Position numbers and translations under genes: made by a program. Source: Lancefieldella parvula (lineage in GTDB: Bacteria > Actinomycetota > Coriobacteriia > Coriobacteriales > Atopobiaceae). From it: a stretch of DNA of 64,000 bases. Position 1 is the stretch's first letter. Every line of letters begins with the position of its first letter. Shown here piece by piece: positions 62,110-64,000 of the stretch. The notes beneath the pieces were generated by a model. It was not told where the DNA came from. It ran no database searches and saw only the letters and a program-made list of their open reading frames with translations. The stretch is taken from assembly GCA_023300185.1 (NCBI GenBank), contig CP097092.1:186001-250000 (forward strand), written 5' to 3'.

Positions 62110-63495
62110 ATGAATTTGTTAATAAAAATTGTAGTTGGAAATGTACGCCGTAATCTTAGCGACTTTGGGGTTTATTTTGCTGCATTGGCAACGGGTGCCT
62201 GCCTCATGTATTCATATGCAGCATCTGGAGATTATTTATTTGCCTTAGTGAATGACGAATCGGTCCGTTCACTTTTTGTTGCAGAGGCAAAATACAGCCT
62301 AGCATTTGGTATTTTGCCTTTTTTGGTGTTTTTGAATGTTACGTCATACGCAAATAAATTTTTGATTCGTCGACGTCTTCCCGAATTTGCTTTATATGAG
62401 TTTGCGGGTCTTGAAAAGAAAGATGTCATTAGCATATTGCGATATGAAACTATTCTGGTTTCAGGAAGTGCGCTTATTGGTGGAATTGTAGTAGGTATTG
62501 CTATTTCGCCGTTTGTAGAAATGATTGTAAGCTGGTCATACGCCCTACCAATGAAATTTGTTGTTGTTGCTTCTCCATTGGGTGCCATTGTGACAACAAT
62601 AATATTTTTTATAACGATGCTCGTGCTCTCCCGGGGTAGTAAGCGCATTTTAAAGAAGTCTACGTTATTGCAGATGATGTCCGCAAAAAAAGAAAATGAT
62701 TCATCAAAACCACTTTCAATTTCACGAGCAATCTTTGATGCATGTATAGGTGTTTTGTTGCTGGCAATTGTTTATGTTGTGTGCGCTCAGGCTCCGTTTG
62801 CCTTTATTGGTTTCATGATTCCTTTTGGTGCCTGTGCCATTTTTGGATCATTTTTTGTGTTCCGTTCAACACTTGTGTTACTTCCACGTGTTCTTAAGAA
62901 AATTCCAGGTATATGGTATCGAGGGTTAAACGCATTTTCTGTGCGTCAAGCTGAAGGTGTGGCACGCAACGCTTCCAAAGCCATGACGTGTTCAGCAGCC
63001 CTATCTTCTGTAGGTATGTGCATGTTTGTCTTTGCTGTTGTTCTTCGCACTCAAATTTTTGAGGTAATTTCTTCACAGGATATGAGTGCTTCGGATGTTT
63101 CTGGACCTTTTGGCGTTATTGTATTCACCTGTTCTTTTTATGCGGTTGTGTTACTTGTATTTTCTTCCGTCATTTTGGCAGTTCAACAGCTTTCGCTTGC
63201 TGCAGACAATAAAGAGAGGTATTACAAGCTGTATGAATTAGGGGCTTCTCGAGAAATACTTTCAAAAAGTTTGCTTACTGGCGTACTGTGTAATTTTTTG
63301 TTTCCGGGTATTTTTACCGTGATTCATGCAATTTTTGGACTTAATGTTATTCGTTTTATGAGCGTAGAAATGTTCCAAACTGCCATCGAGCCAAGCATTT
63401 GGCCTGTTGCTTTACTCACACTTTTTGGTTTTGTAGTGTATTTCTTTATTACGTATATCGGAGCAAAAAAGAACGCATTATCAATGCATATTTAG
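62110..63495 (+). CDS. FtsX-like ABC permease without adjacent ATPase
   Basis: The 461-residue protein has about eight spans and an FtsX/BceB-like arrangement: an N-terminal span group with FLIRRRLPEFALYEFAGLEKKDVISILRYE (the typical cytosolic regulatory loop of BceB permeases), and a C-terminal group with ERYYKLYELGASREILSKSLL. BceB permeases are usually 600 or more residues with a large external domain, which is missing here. Partner ATPase and two-component genes are absent on both sides. AT-rich codon use (ATT, TTT, GTA) differs from neighbours, suggesting acquisition. The ribosome site AGGGCAA is weak. Confidence 0.7.
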   Translation: MNLLIKIVVGNVRRNLSDFGVYFAALATGACLMYSYAASGDYLFALVNDESVRSLFVAEAKYSLAFGILPFLVFLNVTSYANKFLIRRRLPEFALYEFAGLEKKDVISILRYETILVSGSALIGGIVVGIAISPFVEMIVSWSYALPMKFVVVASPLGAIVTTIIFFITMLVLSRGSKRILKKSTLLQMMSAKKENDSSKPLSISRAIFDACIGVLLLAIVYVVCAQAPFAFIGFMIPFGACAIFGSFFVFRSTLVLLPRVLKKIPGIWYRGLNAFSVRQAEGVARNASKAMTCSAALSSVGMCMFVFAVVLRTQIFEVISSQDMSASDVSGPFGVIVFTCSFYAVVLLVFSSVILAVQQLSLAADNKERYYKLYELGASREILSKSLLTGVLCNFLFPGIFTVIHAIFGLNVIRFMSVEMFQTAIEPSIWPVALLTLFGFVVYFFITYIGAKKNALSMHI

Positions 63496-63659
63496 TCATT
63501 ACGTTAAAGGCAGTGGCAACAAATAGCAATAAATAGCAACAAAGTAATACCAACAAGAGCAACAATAAAGTGTTTCAGAGGGCGGTGTACAGACAGGTAT
63601 ACTAGAGTCGTTTCAAAAAGAATTAACTGCTTTTCTATGCAGATGTGAAAAGGAACGCT

Positions 63660-64000
63660 ATGAAATCTGACTCTACGCTGCAATCTAACGCTTCTTTGCA
63701 AGTTTTACGTTCGTATAACCGCGCGTGGGACCAGATGCGCCACGTTACCCTTGAGCGTAACGTTATGAAGAACGCTGATGGATCGTGTCTTGTCACTTTT
63801 GGCGACACGCGCGTGCTGTGCACCGCAACCGTCGAGGAGGGCGTTCCCGCATGGCGTCGTAGTTCTCGTGCAGGTTGGGTTACGGCGGAATACGCCATGC
63901 TCCCTGCGTCAACCAACCGTCGCACCAAGCGAGAGCGCGCTAACCGCAAGGGCCGCTCCATGGAGATTGAGCGCCTGATCGGCCGCTCGCTGCGCTCCGT
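63660..64000 (+). CDS. rph: Ribonuclease PH, N-terminal part (runs off the window)
   Basis: ATG 63660, after AAAAGGAA, opens a frame with no stop to the window end (113 complete codons). After about 20 residues it reads RSYNRAWDQMRHVTLERNVM, then GSCLVTFGDTRVLCTATVEEGVPAWRR and EYAMLPASTNRRTKRERANRKGRS, which are hallmark segments of RNase PH, the phosphorolytic 3'-exonuclease that trims tRNA ends. The N-terminal extension of about 20 residues is serine/leucine rich and unusual; a later start is possible. Short AATAGCAACA-type repeats occupy 63515-63565 upstream. Confidence 0.93.
   Translation, partial: MKSDSTLQSNASLQVLRSYNRAWDQMRHVTLERNVMKNADGSCLVTFGDTRVLCTATVEEGVPAWRRSSRAGWVTAEYAMLPASTNRRTKRERANRKGRSMEIERLIGRSLRS

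Overview
The window looks like a chromosomal segment of a low-to-mid GC member of the Actinomycetota class Coriobacteriia, most like the oral Atopobium/Lancefieldella group. This is inferred from gene content and codon style: a strictly anaerobic, fermentative set (rubrerythrin, glycyl-radical enzyme with activase, iron-dependent alcohol dehydrogenase, split transketolase, acyl-CoA dehydratase activase) beside conserved housekeeping genes (mfd, nth, mazG, ppx, rph). No database search was possible.

Layout. 0-10.7 kb: a DNA glycosylase fragment, rubrerythrin, endonuclease III, mfd, a Gfo/Idh/MocA oxidoreductase, mazG, a DivIC/FtsB-like protein, ppx and tRNA-Leu. 10.7-12.1 kb: a gene-poor, decayed stretch next to the tRNA. 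12.1-15 kb: a GntR-family regulator fused in frame to the N-terminal transketolase subunit, overlapping the gene for the C-terminal subunit. 15-21.6 kb: tRNA-Glu, an intact and a broken TPR-like paralogue, an alcohol dehydrogenase, an unrecognised nuclease-like gene and deoC. 21.6-27.8 kb (minus strand): yjjW-yjjI (glycyl-radical activase and enzyme) behind a Crp/Fnr regulator, then psuG and psuK. 28-37 kb: a nucleoside uptake and catabolism cluster, deoB-deoD-bmp-nupABC-cdd-deoA. 37-43.5 kb: a tetR gene overlapping a large acyl-CoA dehydratase activase-type gene split by a frameshift. 44-51 kb: a galactitol-type PTS (IIB, IIC, IIA plus a membrane protein) between a broken lacI gene and a broken GH32 hydrolase gene. 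51-56 kb: pepT, small membrane proteins, two HAD phosphatases (one frameshifted) and a frameshifted ROK-type regulator. 56-62 kb: a carboxylate-type transporter, a HyuA-type hydantoinase/oxoprolinase, an HEXXH protein and an FAD oxidoreductase in one apparent operon. 62-64 kb: tRNA-Val, an orphan FtsX-type permease, and the 5' part of rph, which runs off the window.

How genes work together. BMP/NupABC import nucleosides; Cdd, DeoA and DeoD release bases and (deoxy)ribose-1-phosphate; DeoB isomerises these to 5-phosphates and DeoC cleaves deoxyribose-5-phosphate. PsuK/PsuG feed pseudouridine into the same ribose-5-phosphate pool, which the transketolase can use.

Three things stand out. First, the octamer TTCTCGCC/GGCGAGAA occurs about 36 times by eye, where about two are expected, on both strands alike; one inverted pair forms a terminator. 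This resembles a DNA-uptake sequence. Second, several intergenic repeat families recur, at 1.5/37.6 kb, 19.2/43.7/48.8 kb and 25.2 kb. Third, at least seven otherwise conserved genes carry single-base frameshifts, which means either real decay or sequence error and affects every 'split' gene below.
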